Source: Blautia hydrogenotrophica DSM 10507 (GTDB lineage: Bacteria; Bacillota; Clostridia; Lachnospirales; Lachnospiraceae). From it: 64,000 nucleotides of DNA. The stretch is from contig NZ_CP136423.1 of NCBI RefSeq assembly GCF_034356035.1, forward strand, positions 124,001-188,000. Reading direction: 5' to 3'. A program made the position numbers and the translations under genes. The notes beneath the pieces were generated by a model. That model had not been told where the DNA came from and ran no database searches. It saw only the letters and a program-made list of their open reading frames with translations. Each line of letters begins with the position of its first letter. Within the stretch, counting starts at the first letter, position 1. This document shows positions 53,888 through 62,886 of this stretch, piece after piece.

Positions 53888-54087
53888 TGTTATAGGAGAG
53901 GACTTGTCATGCTGATGCGTGAAAGTCCTTTTCTATAACATAAATACTCCGTTAAAGATGCGCACGCAGCAATAAGGTAGTATACCGCAAGGCGGTGTTG
54001 TGGCGGTGCGCAAAGTGAGCTGCGCCCCTCAAAGATTGGGGGGATGGGGAGCTGAAGTGGTTTTGCCTACTTTGTTCTTTCGTAGAG
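53888..54087. repeat. Interspersed intergenic repeat, copy R2
   Basis: This is the second long copy of the repeat at 45905-46106. It has the same hairpin head (GTTATAGGAGAGGACTT ... AAGTCCTTTTCTATAAC), then ATAAATACTCCG, GATGCGCACGCAGCAATAAGG, CGCAAGGCGG and GCGCCCCTCAA. It is placed directly behind the rpoC terminator. Confidence 0.8.
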
Positions 54088-54307
54088 TGTGCTCCTCAAG
54101 TTTGAAAGGATGTGCTGGTGTTGGTTGAAATCTAAATGTAATGAATAGTCGTTTAAATGTAATAGAAAGTATACCGGGGGGTAAAATCCTGATATAATTA
54201 ACTATGATGTTTCTAAAAAAATCAATGATATCATAACTGGTTGAGAAGTATATCAGAGAGTGGAAAGTAATTAGAGTAGAATTATAGATACGAGAAGGAA
54301 TGAAATT
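54088..54307 (+). other. Upstream region of the LytTR regulator gene
   Basis: The interval is A+T-rich with TATAATTAACTATGATG near 54,190, a possible -10 region. No LytTR-type direct repeat pair was clear, and no gene is seen. Confidence 0.4.
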
Positions 54308-55084
54308 ATGGGTGCTCGCAGAGTTTTAGTGTGCGATGGAAATGAAAAGGCGCTGGAAGAGCTGACAGGAATGATGGAGGCATATCTGAGTACCGGAGAT
54401 GAGATTATGACTTTTCAGGAGCCTGAAGAAATGCTGATGGAGATCAAAAAGGGAGAGGAGTTGCCTACGGTCATCTTTTTAGATATGGAATTGGGAAAGA
54501 CGAGTGGGTTAGAAGTTGCTGGAAAGATCTTAGAGAGACACCATGAGATACCAATTATTTTTACGGGAAACATTTTGGCGGATATTTCCAGGATTTTTGC
54601 AGTGAATCCGGTATATTTTTTGAAAAAGCCTATTTGTTCTGAGCAGCTTTGGGAAGCTTTAAAGAAAGGATGGGAACGCGCTCAGGAGCTAGAGAATAAG
54701 AGCATAGTCTTGGCAAATAGAGGGATTTTATACAGAGTGAAGTGCGGAAGTATTCACTATGCTGAGAGTAGTAAGCGAGTTATCACACTTATGGGCGACA
54801 GGGAGAAGTGGACAGTCTATATGAAAATGGACGAACTGGAAAAGCTCTTGCCAGAGAATTTTCTAAGGTGTCATAAAAGCTACATGGTGAATATGAATCA
54901 GATAGCTAGCTTTGCGGCGGAAGGAATTATATTGGAGAGTGGACGGAAAATCCCTGTCAGTAGGGCAAAATACCAGGAGGCCAGAAAGCGATTTTGGGAA
55001 TATTTTAATGAGCTTTCCCCAAAAGAACAGAGAAATGAAGAGGAGGAAGAGAATACCAGCGAGGACAATAGAATAAATGGTTAA
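54308..55084 (+). CDS. LytTR-family response regulator
   Basis: This 258-residue protein has a receiver domain (about 4-120) with phosphoacceptor D59 (IFLDMELGKTSG) and K106 (YFLKKPI), and a LytTR DNA-binding domain (about 135-235: HYAESSKRVITL, LPENFLRCHKSYMVNMNQIAS). The usual acidic pair is D10-G11 rather than two acids, so phosphorylation may be altered. No sensor kinase gene is adjacent. A Glu/Asn-rich tail ends the protein. AgrA/VirR-type regulators control surface and virulence-like genes; it may act on the following membrane protein genes. Confidence 0.9.
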   Translation: MGARRVLVCDGNEKALEELTGMMEAYLSTGDEIMTFQEPEEMLMEIKKGEELPTVIFLDMELGKTSGLEVAGKILERHHEIPIIFTGNILADISRIFAVNPVYFLKKPICSEQLWEALKKGWERAQELENKSIVLANRGILYRVKCGSIHYAESSKRVITLMGDREKWTVYMKMDELEKLLPENFLRCHKSYMVNMNQIASFAAEGIILESGRKIPVSRAKYQEARKRFWEYFNELSPKEQRNEEEEENTSEDNRING

Positions 55085-55090
55085 AGTGCT

Positions 55091-55128
55091 ACAGTGAACA
55101 GGAAATAATCCTGTTTGCTGTATTTTTT
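55091..55128 (+). terminator. Intrinsic terminator after the LytTR regulator gene
   Basis: ACAGTGAACAGG pairs with CCTGTTTGCTGT (two G-U pairs), followed by ATTTTTTT. Confidence 0.88.
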
Positions 55129-55131
55129 TAC

Positions 55132-55423
55132 TGCATAAGCTTCCGGACAGCGGCAGGCAAGCTTACTTGCCGAGATGCACAGACATTGGACGGGGCAACA
55201 GATATGAGCACGCAGGCGTATGCGCCGGAGTGCGAATGCCTGTCAGGATTGAGGGAGTGCGATGTACGGAGCAATCCGCAATATCACGGTGATAGGGAAG
55301 AAGGTCTTTTCCTATTCAATTCTGCTGAAAGTGTTAAAAAAACAGATGTTTTTTGGTATAATTAAAATTACAGGTGAAATTATGATTTTGGTATAGTAGA
55401 GGCACATAGGAGGAGGGGAATAC
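55132..55423 (+). other. Gene-free interval with GC-rich repeats
   Basis: A hairpin, GGCAAG/CTTGCC, lies near 55,158-55,174. GATGCACAG, GATATGAGCACGCAGGCG and similar words resemble parts of the interspersed repeats but do not align well. The right end holds a likely promoter and GGAGGAGGGGAATAC before the next gene. Confidence 0.4.
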
Positions 55424-56644
55424 ATGGCAAGGTTTTGTACTAATTGTGGGAGAGAATTACAGGAAGGCGAGAGCTGTGACTGTCAGAACCGGATGATTAG
55501 AGAGGAAAGAGAAACAGATGCTGGGGCAAAAGGTGCCGAACAGAGGTCCGGTCAAAGAGACAATTATCGCCAGGGAGTATACCGTCAGGGTGGATATGAA
55601 CGGGGGAATTACCGCCAAGAGCCATATCGCAGGGAAGGTTTCCCGTCCGACACTTACGGCCAAAGACCAGGGCAGCAAAATGAGTATTTCCAGGGAGGTT
55701 ACCGACAGGGAAATTACTCACAGGGAGGCTATCGTCAGGAGCCGAATCCACAGGGAAATTACCATCAGGAGCTATATTGGGGGGAAGTAGGCCGGCAGAA
55801 ACGCCGTCAGGAATCACACCAGTCAAGAGGCTACCGGTCAGATACATATCCACAAGGGGATTACCGTCAGGGACCAAATTCACAGAGCGGTTATAATCAG
55901 GAACCATATCGGCAGGAATATTATCAGGATGTAAATGAATGGAAGGGAGATGGCCGTCAGAACCTCCATCAGAGTGCCTTTAACGAAAAGCGGCAGAACG
56001 GTGGAAAAGAGGATTTGTTCAGACATACCAGAAATATTTTCGCACAGATACCGGCACTTTTGAGCCGTCCAGATACCACGATGCGTACGATATCGAAGCA
56101 GAATAGCAGTATCTTAGGACTAGAGATGCTGAGTGTTCAGCCGATTTTGATTTTGCTGTCAGCGCTTTTCCTGAATCAAAAAATGAAGTCCCTGTCTTAC
56201 GGGATGGTGGAGCTACCCGTGTTGAAAATATTTTTGCTGTCGCTTGTGGGAGTTTTTGCTGTTGCGTATTTAGAAGCAGCAGTGCTCATGCTCATGGCGA
56301 AAGCCTTTCGAGGGCAGACCACGATTCACAAAATGATTTGTACAGTAGGGTATAAGTATTTAATTAATAGTTTGGCGACGCTAATCAGTTCATTGCTGTT
56401 TTCTATTTCTTCGAGAATATTGCTGCTGCCGGCAGTGATGATACTGATTTTGGGAATGCTGGCTTCGTATCTGTTTTTCGTCGAGGGGTATCGGAATGCG
56501 GTGGAAATCAATCCAGACCGTAGACTTTACGCGCTGCTGACGGGAGAGCTTATTTTCTATATTTTGATTGTAGTGATTGTGTTCTTTTTGTTGGTATCGG
56601 TAATTAGTTCCCTTCCATTAATGTCAGTGGGTAATTATTATTGA
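55424..56644 (+). CDS. Zinc-ribbon membrane protein with Tyr-Arg-Gln-Gly-rich region (Yip1-like C-terminus)
   Basis: This 406-residue protein starts with a zinc ribbon (FCTNCGRELQEGESCDCQ). Residues about 45-175 are a low-complexity stretch built on YRQG, YRQE and similar units. About five membrane helices (225-400) resemble Yip1-family proteins. The cysteines and low-complexity part face the cytosol and could be an assembly platform. Genes downstream encode another zinc-ribbon membrane protein and FHA and phosphatase proteins, so a role in that signalling complex is possible. No precise function is known. Confidence 0.65.
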   Translation: MARFCTNCGRELQEGESCDCQNRMIREERETDAGAKGAEQRSGQRDNYRQGVYRQGGYERGNYRQEPYRREGFPSDTYGQRPGQQNEYFQGGYRQGNYSQGGYRQEPNPQGNYHQELYWGEVGRQKRRQESHQSRGYRSDTYPQGDYRQGPNSQSGYNQEPYRQEYYQDVNEWKGDGRQNLHQSAFNEKRQNGGKEDLFRHTRNIFAQIPALLSRPDTTMRTISKQNSSILGLEMLSVQPILILLSALFLNQKMKSLSYGMVELPVLKIFLLSLVGVFAVAYLEAAVLMLMAKAFRGQTTIHKMICTVGYKYLINSLATLISSLLFSISSRILLLPAVMILILGMLASYLFFVEGYRNAVEINPDRRLYALLTGELIFYILIVVIVFFLLVSVISSLPLMSVGNYY

Positions 56645-56680
56645 AAATATATAATAAATAACAGGAAGGAGAGATAGAAC

Positions 56681-56929
56681 ATGTCGTTGCGTTCAAGATA
56701 CGTGCCACAAAAAAGTCAAAAAACTTGGCAGCTGACAGCAGCTATTTTGGGGGTCGTCTGTGCGTTGTTTTTGGTGTTGATAGGATTTTTTGTGCTCTCC
56801 GAAAAGAAAATAGGCCAACATGCGGAAGTCACCGTGTCGGACGAAAAATTTACAGATAATTTGGAGACTTATTACGACAATATGGAACCGGTGCCGTATT
56901 CCAGTTATGTGGCGGCTGGCAGCCAATAG
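56681..56929 (+). CDS. Small single-pass membrane protein
   Basis: This 82-residue protein has a basic N-terminus, one membrane helix (about 18-40: TAAILGVVCALFLVLIGFF) and a short polar outer part rich in Tyr and acidic residues. The ATG follows AGGAAGGAGAGATAGAAC. It lies 36 bases after the zinc-ribbon protein gene and 16 before the next, so it belongs to the same operon. No family was recognised. Confidence 0.7.
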   Translation: MSLRSRYVPQKSQKTWQLTAAILGVVCALFLVLIGFFVLSEKKIGQHAEVTVSDEKFTDNLETYYDNMEPVPYSSYVAAGSQ

Positions 56930-56945
56930 AAAGGGGGAGGGTCGG

Positions 56946-58136
56946 ATGATTTGTCCGAGGTGTGGAAAAGACAATCCCCAGGGGGCCAGGTTCTGTATGA
57001 ATTGTCGGTATTTACTGGAGTCTGAGGAAGATTTTCAGGGAGATGAGAAAAATTCCAATCTGGCTAAAGTTATCATCGGAGTCGAGGCAGTTCTACTTAT
57101 AGCTTTGGCTGTACTCTTTGGTGTGATTGGTAATTCCATGACAAAGCCAGAGAAAATTCTGGAAAATTATTGGGAGGCGCGCGAGGAAGGAGATTGGAAT
57201 CGTGTCTACGACTGCCTTGATGTGTCTGATTCAGAGTTTTTGACCAGGCAGATGTTTGTGAATGCCATGAGGAATCGAGCAGGTGTGGACTCATGGTCTA
57301 TGGAAGGTGAAAGCGAGGAAGGAGAGACAAAGGGTTTCACGGTGATTTATGAAGATACCGCCTGGGACAGCGGAAAACCTCAAGAACAAGTGACGACGTT
57401 GGTATCCAAAGGAAGGAACTGGTTGTTCTTTCAGAATTGGAGAGTGACGGTGGAGGATTTGACAGTGAGAGATGTCACGTTTTATTTGCCCGTGGGCAGT
57501 CAGTTGGAATTGAATGGGCAGGAGGTTTCGATGGAAGGCGTTTCTGATGAAAATGGAACCATAGAATTGCAGGTTCCGCAGCTTTTTTCAGGGGATTATC
57601 AGATAAAGGTAAAAAAAGAAGGAATGGAGACTTATCAGACGAACCTGACTCTGGGAACAGACGATCAGGGTTTTGAGTATGAGGTGATTTTGAGGCCTTC
57701 TAAGAAATTGGAGACGGAATTGGTAGAACGTTCCGGGGCTGCTTTGCAGATGATTCTTCAGAACGCGTTGTCAGGAAAAGATTTTGGAACGGTCAGCGAG
57801 TTGTTCTCTGAGACAGCGATAGAGAGCGGCGAGGTGTCTGAGCAGTACAATGAAATCAAAGACATACGCAGTGACGGGCGGATAGAGGGAGTTACTTTTT
57901 TTGAAATTTACGAGTTGGAAGGAGAGCTTTCGCCAGACCAGACAGGAGTGGCAGGCCAGGTTTTTATGGAGATGGAAGGTCAGGGAAAGAAGCATTACGT
58001 CTCGGAATTCATGGGAGTGTTGAGTCAGGATATCTCAGAAGGAAACTTAAAGTTGAGCTTTGACTTTGTGGAAGAGAATGGACAGTGGAGATTGAACAGT
58101 ATGCCAATTACAGAAGAAGATATTAGGTATATATAG
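56946..58136 (+). CDS. Zinc-ribbon, single-pass protein with large extracellular region (TcaA-like)
   Basis: This 396-residue protein has a zinc ribbon (CPRCGKDNPQGARFCMNC), one membrane helix (about 43-63) and an extracellular part. That part holds an NTF2-like segment (KILENYWEAREEGDWNRVYDCL), a small beta domain (VTFYLPVGSQLELNGQEV) and a second NTF2-like segment near the C-terminus (LQMILQNALSGKDFGTVSEL). This arrangement resembles staphylococcal TcaA. The ATG at 56946 is chosen because it gives the zinc ribbon at the very start; the frame extends upstream to 56820 inside the preceding gene. It may sense the cell envelope. Confidence 0.75.
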   Translation: MICPRCGKDNPQGARFCMNCRYLLESEEDFQGDEKNSNLAKVIIGVEAVLLIALAVLFGVIGNSMTKPEKILENYWEAREEGDWNRVYDCLDVSDSEFLTRQMFVNAMRNRAGVDSWSMEGESEEGETKGFTVIYEDTAWDSGKPQEQVTTLVSKGRNWLFFQNWRVTVEDLTVRDVTFYLPVGSQLELNGQEVSMEGVSDENGTIELQVPQLFSGDYQIKVKKEGMETYQTNLTLGTDDQGFEYEVILRPSKKLETELVERSGAALQMILQNALSGKDFGTVSELFSETAIESGEVSEQYNEIKDIRSDGRIEGVTFFEIYELEGELSPDQTGVAGQVFMEMEGQGKKHYVSEFMGVLSQDISEGNLKLSFDFVEENGQWRLNSMPITEEDIRYI

Positions 58137-58145
58137 TAAAAAATC

Positions 58146-58262
58146 TTTATCAGATGGGGAAGACTCCCGTCTCTGTAGGGAGTGAACAAGAAATTGGTAT
58201 CCGTGGCGGGTGTCAATTCCCTGTCTGATAAACGCTCCGCGAGGATGCGCAGGGATTTGGAG
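58146..58262. repeat. Interspersed repeat relative, copy R4
   Basis: TTTATCAGA at 58146-58154 is mirrored by TCTGATAAA at 58224-58232, with GGGAA/TTCCC inside. It is followed by CGCTCCGCGAGGATGCGCAGG, the same word that follows the hairpin in R1. The hairpin sequence itself is different. Confidence 0.5.
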
Positions 58263-58301
58263 GTGAATGATGTCGTCTGATGCCGACCTGAATCCCGCGC
58301 C

Positions 58302-58361
58302 AAGACTCGCTTGCGAGTCTTGAACTTGGCAAAGGCAGTCTCAGAAGATGAGACTGCCTTT
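58302..58361 (+). terminator. Two consecutive perfect hairpins before the PP2C gene
   Basis: AAGACTCGC/GCGAGTCTT (58302-58321) is followed by AAAGGCAGTCTCA/TGAGACTGCCTTT (58331-58361), a 13-base-pair stem. The T-run is only three bases, so termination is likely but not certain. Confidence 0.55.
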
Positions 58362-58406
58362 GACGCAACTGACGAAAGCGGTTTTGACTATAATTAGGAG
58401 GCAAAA

Positions 58407-59201
58407 ATGTCATATAAAATTCAGTATGCTTATACATGCAGCCGAGGGAAAGTTAGAAAAAACAATGAAGATAATTTCTGGGTGTTGGGAAATTATTTGG
58501 AAAGGCTCAACGGTGGAATGGCGACAATTGTGGAGGGCCAGGTGAGTCAAAAGACAGTTCCTGCTTTTGGGGTATTTGATGGAATGGGGGGAGAGAGCTG
58601 TGGAGAGACAGCGGCTTTTTTAGCGGCAGATACCTTTCAGCAGTGTTACCAAGAGGATGAGGGAGAGTGTCAGGATTATGTAGAGGAGTTTCTCAGAAAC
58701 TCTTGTATCTCCATGAACAATGAGGTGTGCCGTTATGCCTGGGAACACAGGGTAGATTGCATGGGGGCGACGGCGGCATTGCTTGTATTTGGAAGAACGC
58801 GGATTGGAGTCTGCAACGTGGGGGACAGCCGAGTATACCAGGCGTATGATGGAGCTTTTCGGCAAATTTCGAAAGATCACGTGGCACGCGTCAACGGAAA
58901 CTATAAGAAAGCACCTTTGACTCAGTATATAGGGCTCCCAGAGGAAGAAATTAGGCTGATACCCTATGTGGTCAGCGGGGAATACCATGAAGGAGATCGG
59001 TTTTTAATCTGTTCGGATGGGCTGACGGATATGCTCAGTGACGAGGAAATCGCCCAGATTATGGGGGCCTACAGCGAGGTGAAAGATGCAGTTTTTTATC
59101 TGTTGCAGGCTGCTATGGGAAGAGGTGGGAGAGACAACACGACAATCATCTTGTGTGAGCTACGGGCAGAAAAAGCCGAAAAGTGGTATCGAAAATTTTA
59201 G
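58407..59201 (+). CDS. PP2C-family Ser/Thr protein phosphatase
   Basis: This 264-residue phosphatase has KVRKNNEDNFWVLGNY, FGVFDGMGGESCGETAA, MGATAALLVFGR, VCNVGDSRVYQ, FLICSDGLTDMLSDEE and GRGGRDNTTIIL, which supply the metal-binding aspartates of PP2C. It removes phosphate from Ser and Thr and usually opposes a Hanks-type kinase. It is followed 15 bases later by an FHA-domain transporter, the type of protein that binds phospho-Thr. The kinase gene is not in the window. AGGAGGCAAAA precedes the ATG. Confidence 0.93.
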   Translation: MSYKIQYAYTCSRGKVRKNNEDNFWVLGNYLERLNGGMATIVEGQVSQKTVPAFGVFDGMGGESCGETAAFLAADTFQQCYQEDEGECQDYVEEFLRNSCISMNNEVCRYAWEHRVDCMGATAALLVFGRTRIGVCNVGDSRVYQAYDGAFRQISKDHVARVNGNYKKAPLTQYIGLPEEEIRLIPYVVSGEYHEGDRFLICSDGLTDMLSDEEIAQIMGAYSEVKDAVFYLLQAAMGRGGRDNTTIILCELRAEKAEKWYRKF

Positions 59202-59216
59202 AAGGAGTGGTTATTT

Positions 59217-61565
59217 ATGAATCAGGGAGGGATGGATTGTACCAGCCATTATGGAGGGTACCATATGAGCGGGAGAGGAATGCGTCGTCTGACAGTTTTT
59301 GTGGGAGAACAGTCGCCCAGAGAGGTGGACTTGGGACAGTTTCACAAAGAGTATATATCATTTGGACGGTCTCCGGATAATGATTTGGTACTGCCTTCGC
59401 CCAATGTGTCCAAGCATCATGGATTTTTTCGGCTGACGGCCAATGGAGTGTATGTGGAAGACTTGAACAGCACCAATGGGCTTTTATTCAATGGGACAAG
59501 AGTAGCCAGTGGTCTTTTGAGAGAGGGAGATATCCTGAGAATTGATGATGAGAGGCGAAGTGTGACAAGCGGAGTACTGTTTTTCTTCAATACTTCTTCA
59601 GAACATCACTCATGGAAAAAACGGGAGATGGGAAAGGCCGGAGAGCTTTTGATAGGAAGAGAGCAGCGGTGCGACGTAGTCTTAAATCACGTCAGCGTAT
59701 CTAAGAGACATGCCAGTATTGTAAGAGAGGGTGATGCCTTCTTCGTTGTGGACCACAGCAGCACCAATGGAACCTTCGTCAACGGCAGAAGAGTTCAGGG
59801 GAGAAAACCGCTTAAAGAAAAAGATGTGCTACGAATTGTGGATACCCGTCTGATTTTTGCCAACGGGTGCCTCTATTATTGCAGCTATAAACGCGGGCTG
59901 GGAATCGAAGCAGTCCATCTTGTGAGGACAGTGAAAAATAAGGGAGAGACTTTTAATATCTGTAACGATGTCAGTTTGTCCATTGAGCCGGGAGAGCTGG
60001 TGGCTATTATCGGCGGGTCTGGCGCGGGAAAAACGACTTTGATGAATGCGATTTGTGGATATAACCGTCCGACCAGCGGCCAGGTTCTGATTAACGGAGA
60101 GGAGTTATATGACACCTATGATGCCTTGAAAAACATTATTGGGTATGTACCACAGCAGGACATTGTCTACGATAACTTGACCTTGTTTTCGATGCTGGAT
60201 TACGCGGCGAAGCTGAGGCTACCGGATGATATGTCTGAGCAAGAGCGACGGCAGCGGGTGCATCAAGTTATCGATATTGTGGAACTAAAAGGCAAAGAGA
60301 ATACTATGATACGCCAACTGAGTGGCGGCCAGAAGAAGAGGGCCAGTATCGCAGTGGAATTGTTGTCGGACCCAACCTTGTTTTTCTTAGATGAGCCGGC
60401 GTCTGGGTTAGATCCAGGTACGGAGCGAAATTTGATGCGTACTCTAAAAAATATGACAAACACCGGAAAGACTGTAGTTCTAGTTACACATAGTACGCTG
60501 AATTTGCAGGTATGCGATAAAATTGTTTTTATGGGCCGAGGTGGTAATCTGTGCTTTTATGGGAACACCCGGGAAGCGGAAGAATTTTTCCACGTGGACA
60601 ACCTGGTGGATGTGTATAACATGATGACAGAAGACCCAATGCGGTGGAAAAGTCTGTATAATCAGAAAGCCCAGAGAGAACGAAAAGGCGGCGGGTACAA
60701 AGAAGTGCATTCCCGGCAGTCTTATAGCAAGAAAGCTAAGAGTAAGCATAGCCGTTTGAGGCAGACAGGGATTTTGAGTTCTAGATATTTACAGCTTTTG
60801 ATTAACGACAGGCAGAGGCTGGCTATGGTGCTGCTTCAAGCGCCGATTTTGGCCTTGCTGATTTCTCTGGTGAAAAATGGTTATCAGTTTGAGCGGTATG
60901 ATATTACGAAATCTCTTCTTTTCGCCCTGTCCTGTTCTGCGTTTTGGATAGGAATGTTGAATGCGATTCAGGAAGTCTGCAAGGAGCGAGCAATACTGCG
61001 TAGAGAATATATGACTGGGCTGCATTTGGGGGCCTACATCACATCTAAGCTCTTAGTTCTGGGGGTCCTGTGCTTGGTTCAGTCTCTGTTGTTGATCGGA
61101 GTTTTTTGGCTGACGGTAGGAATTCCGGAAGAGGGGCTGTTTCTGCCGCCATTTTTGGAGATGTTTCTGACGGCATTCCTGACGGCGTTTTCTGCGACAG
61201 CTATGGGTCTTTTTGCGTCATCCTTGTTTAAAAATCCAGATCGAGCCATGACGGCAGCGCCCATTTTGCTGATGCCTCAGATTTTGTTCTCAGGTCTGTT
61301 GTTTAAGCTGAAAGGAGTCACTACGGTTCTGTCCTGGTTTACGATCTGCCGATGGTCCGTGGAGGGATTTGGGTCGTCCGCGAATCTGAACGGGTTAGAG
61401 TATACCGTTGAGGTCAATGGAGAGATACAGGAGTTTCCTCATGAGGCTGAGGCATTTTTTGAGTTTACCAAAGCTCATATCGCGCAGGATTGGTTTCTTC
61501 TGGTGGTTTTTGTGGCAGTGTTCTGTATTCTGAGTGGATTAGTTTTGAGAAGTGTAAAAAAATAA
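59217..61565 (+). CDS. FHA-FHA-ABC transporter fusion, Rv1747-like
   Basis: This 782-residue protein has two FHA domains (about 25-115 and 140-225; SFGRSPDNDLVL, SVSKRHASI, SSTNGTFVNG). An ABCG-type ATPase follows (about 235-460) with Walker A GGSGAGKTT, signature LSGGQKKRASIAVELL and Walker B LFFLDEPASGLDPG. Six C-terminal membrane helices (about 535-780) end the protein. Mycobacterial Rv1747 has the same domain order, is controlled by a Ser/Thr kinase and exports a cell-envelope component. The FHA motifs RSPD..SKHHG and GRE..SKRHA are complete, so both can probably bind phospho-Thr. The substrate is unknown. Confidence 0.9.
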   Translation: MNQGGMDCTSHYGGYHMSGRGMRRLTVFVGEQSPREVDLGQFHKEYISFGRSPDNDLVLPSPNVSKHHGFFRLTANGVYVEDLNSTNGLLFNGTRVASGLLREGDILRIDDERRSVTSGVLFFFNTSSEHHSWKKREMGKAGELLIGREQRCDVVLNHVSVSKRHASIVREGDAFFVVDHSSTNGTFVNGRRVQGRKPLKEKDVLRIVDTRLIFANGCLYYCSYKRGLGIEAVHLVRTVKNKGETFNICNDVSLSIEPGELVAIIGGSGAGKTTLMNAICGYNRPTSGQVLINGEELYDTYDALKNIIGYVPQQDIVYDNLTLFSMLDYAAKLRLPDDMSEQERRQRVHQVIDIVELKGKENTMIRQLSGGQKKRASIAVELLSDPTLFFLDEPASGLDPGTERNLMRTLKNMTNTGKTVVLVTHSTLNLQVCDKIVFMGRGGNLCFYGNTREAEEFFHVDNLVDVYNMMTEDPMRWKSLYNQKAQRERKGGGYKEVHSRQSYSKKAKSKHSRLRQTGILSSRYLQLLINDRQRLAMVLLQAPILALLISLVKNGYQFERYDITKSLLFALSCSAFWIGMLNAIQEVCKERAILRREYMTGLHLGAYITSKLLVLGVLCLVQSLLLIGVFWLTVGIPEEGLFLPPFLEMFLTAFLTAFSATAMGLFASSLFKNPDRAMTAAPILLMPQILFSGLLFKLKGVTTVLSWFTICRWSVEGFGSSANLNGLEYTVEVNGEIQEFPHEAEAFFEFTKAHIAQDWFLLVVFVAVFCILSGLVLRSVKK

Positions 61566-61638
61566 TCAAGCGTGCTGCCTGCTGTGGTCTTTTGTAAGGT
61601 ACCTCAGACGGCAGCCGTAAATCGGGAAGGTGTTGAAG

Positions 61639-62862
61639 ATGGGAAGTTTATGGCAGGATTTGGACTTTGAGCGGACAGTACAAAACACGGTGAGAGATTT
61701 TGAGTTTACCAAGCGTGCCTATAAAGATTTCTATCATGTAGTAAATTTAGATGAATTTGAAGACCAGGATGCACAAGTGATCTTCCAGTATCTCTATAAG
61801 AAAATGGGGATGGTATCTTTTGGGGATTATCTGAGAAGGTATCTCTATGAACGTTCGATGATTGCCAAGCCGTTTTCTCTGGTCCCATTGGAGGATTATA
61901 AGAATATTATTATCCAGTCTTTTGAACAGACAGGAACTCCGAAATCGATGAGACCGACATCGACGAAACTTAGAACATTGGCGGCGAATTGGCTGACTCA
62001 GGCGTCTGTGAAAAGGGAGACTATTTTTCTGCTGGGATTTGGTCTGGGTATGGAGGTCGGTGAAGTCAAAGAGTTTTTACTGAAAGCGCAGAGGGAGAGG
62101 GATTTTGATTTTACAGATCCCTGCGAGGTGATCTATTGGTACTGTTATCGGAACCACCATGGCTATGAGGCTGCACAGAGGATGAAGCAGCGGTATGAAG
62201 AACTCCCCGTTACGGGACAGAAAAGAGATTTGAAGGACTGTCTGGATGTGTTAAGAAGCGGTCAGATTCGTCTGAATACCCATGAAGGGGTCTGGAAATA
62301 TCTGGGCTTACTGCGGGAAGGGAGCCTAAAGAGCGATCAGGAGGCTTACCGATGGTTCGTCAGGCTCATGGAGCATAGCCGCAGAATTATTGCGAGAATG
62401 TATCAAAAAGACGTGGAGGAAGTCAGAGGCAGCAAAAGGTGGAAAGCACAGGACATATCCCCGGGGGATGTGGAAAAAGTGATTTTTAACGGTGTGCCTG
62501 TAGACAATATGGGAAACCTGAAAAAGATGTCTGCCTCGATTCTGTCAAAGCATTTTGCTCAGAAGAGACTGAGCCGTCAGCGAATCAACCAGATCTTGAA
62601 CAGAAAACAGCAGGTGGAGAGGTTTGACTTGATTACCCTGGAATTTTTTATCATTTCCCAGGAGATGGAAGACGCGGATGCCAAGGAGAGATACCGCTTT
62701 TTCCGGCGCGAGATTCAACAGATTTTAAAAGAGTGTTCCATGGGAGAACTGTATATCGTAAATCCTTATGAGTGTTTTATTTTAATGTGTCTGTTGACAG
62801 ATTGTCCTCTGGCTGTGTTTTCAGAGATCTGGGAAATGTCTTATGAGGCGGAGGAGTTGTAG
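61639..62862 (+). CDS. Uncharacterised helical protein linked to the FHA/PP2C genes
   Basis: This 407-residue, mostly helical, soluble protein contains WQDLDFERTVQNTVRDFEFT, KLRTLAANWLTQASVKRETI, LLGFGLGMEVGEVKEFLLKA and CEVIYWYCYRN. No domain was recognised with confidence. The middle part (LLGFGLGMEVGEVKEFL) reads like a helix-turn-helix or DNA-binding-like bundle; this is uncertain. The ATG at 61639 follows GGGAAGG and is preferred over the in-frame GTG and TTG at 61630 and 61633. It lies about 75 bases after the FHA transporter in the same direction. Confidence 0.6.
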   Translation: MGSLWQDLDFERTVQNTVRDFEFTKRAYKDFYHVVNLDEFEDQDAQVIFQYLYKKMGMVSFGDYLRRYLYERSMIAKPFSLVPLEDYKNIIIQSFEQTGTPKSMRPTSTKLRTLAANWLTQASVKRETIFLLGFGLGMEVGEVKEFLLKAQRERDFDFTDPCEVIYWYCYRNHHGYEAAQRMKQRYEELPVTGQKRDLKDCLDVLRSGQIRLNTHEGVWKYLGLLREGSLKSDQEAYRWFVRLMEHSRRIIARMYQKDVEEVRGSKRWKAQDISPGDVEKVIFNGVPVDNMGNLKKMSASILSKHFAQKRLSRQRINQILNRKQQVERFDLITLEFFIISQEMEDADAKERYRFFRREIQQILKECSMGELYIVNPYECFILMCLLTDCPLAVFSEIWEMSYEAEEL

Positions 62863-62886
62863 AAGAGTCTGGAGAGGAGACATAAG

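Noticed and set aside
55560..55930. CRISPR-like short repeats
   Set aside because: The repeating bases encode the YRQG protein region, are in frame and vary as codons do. There are no unique spacers of constant length.
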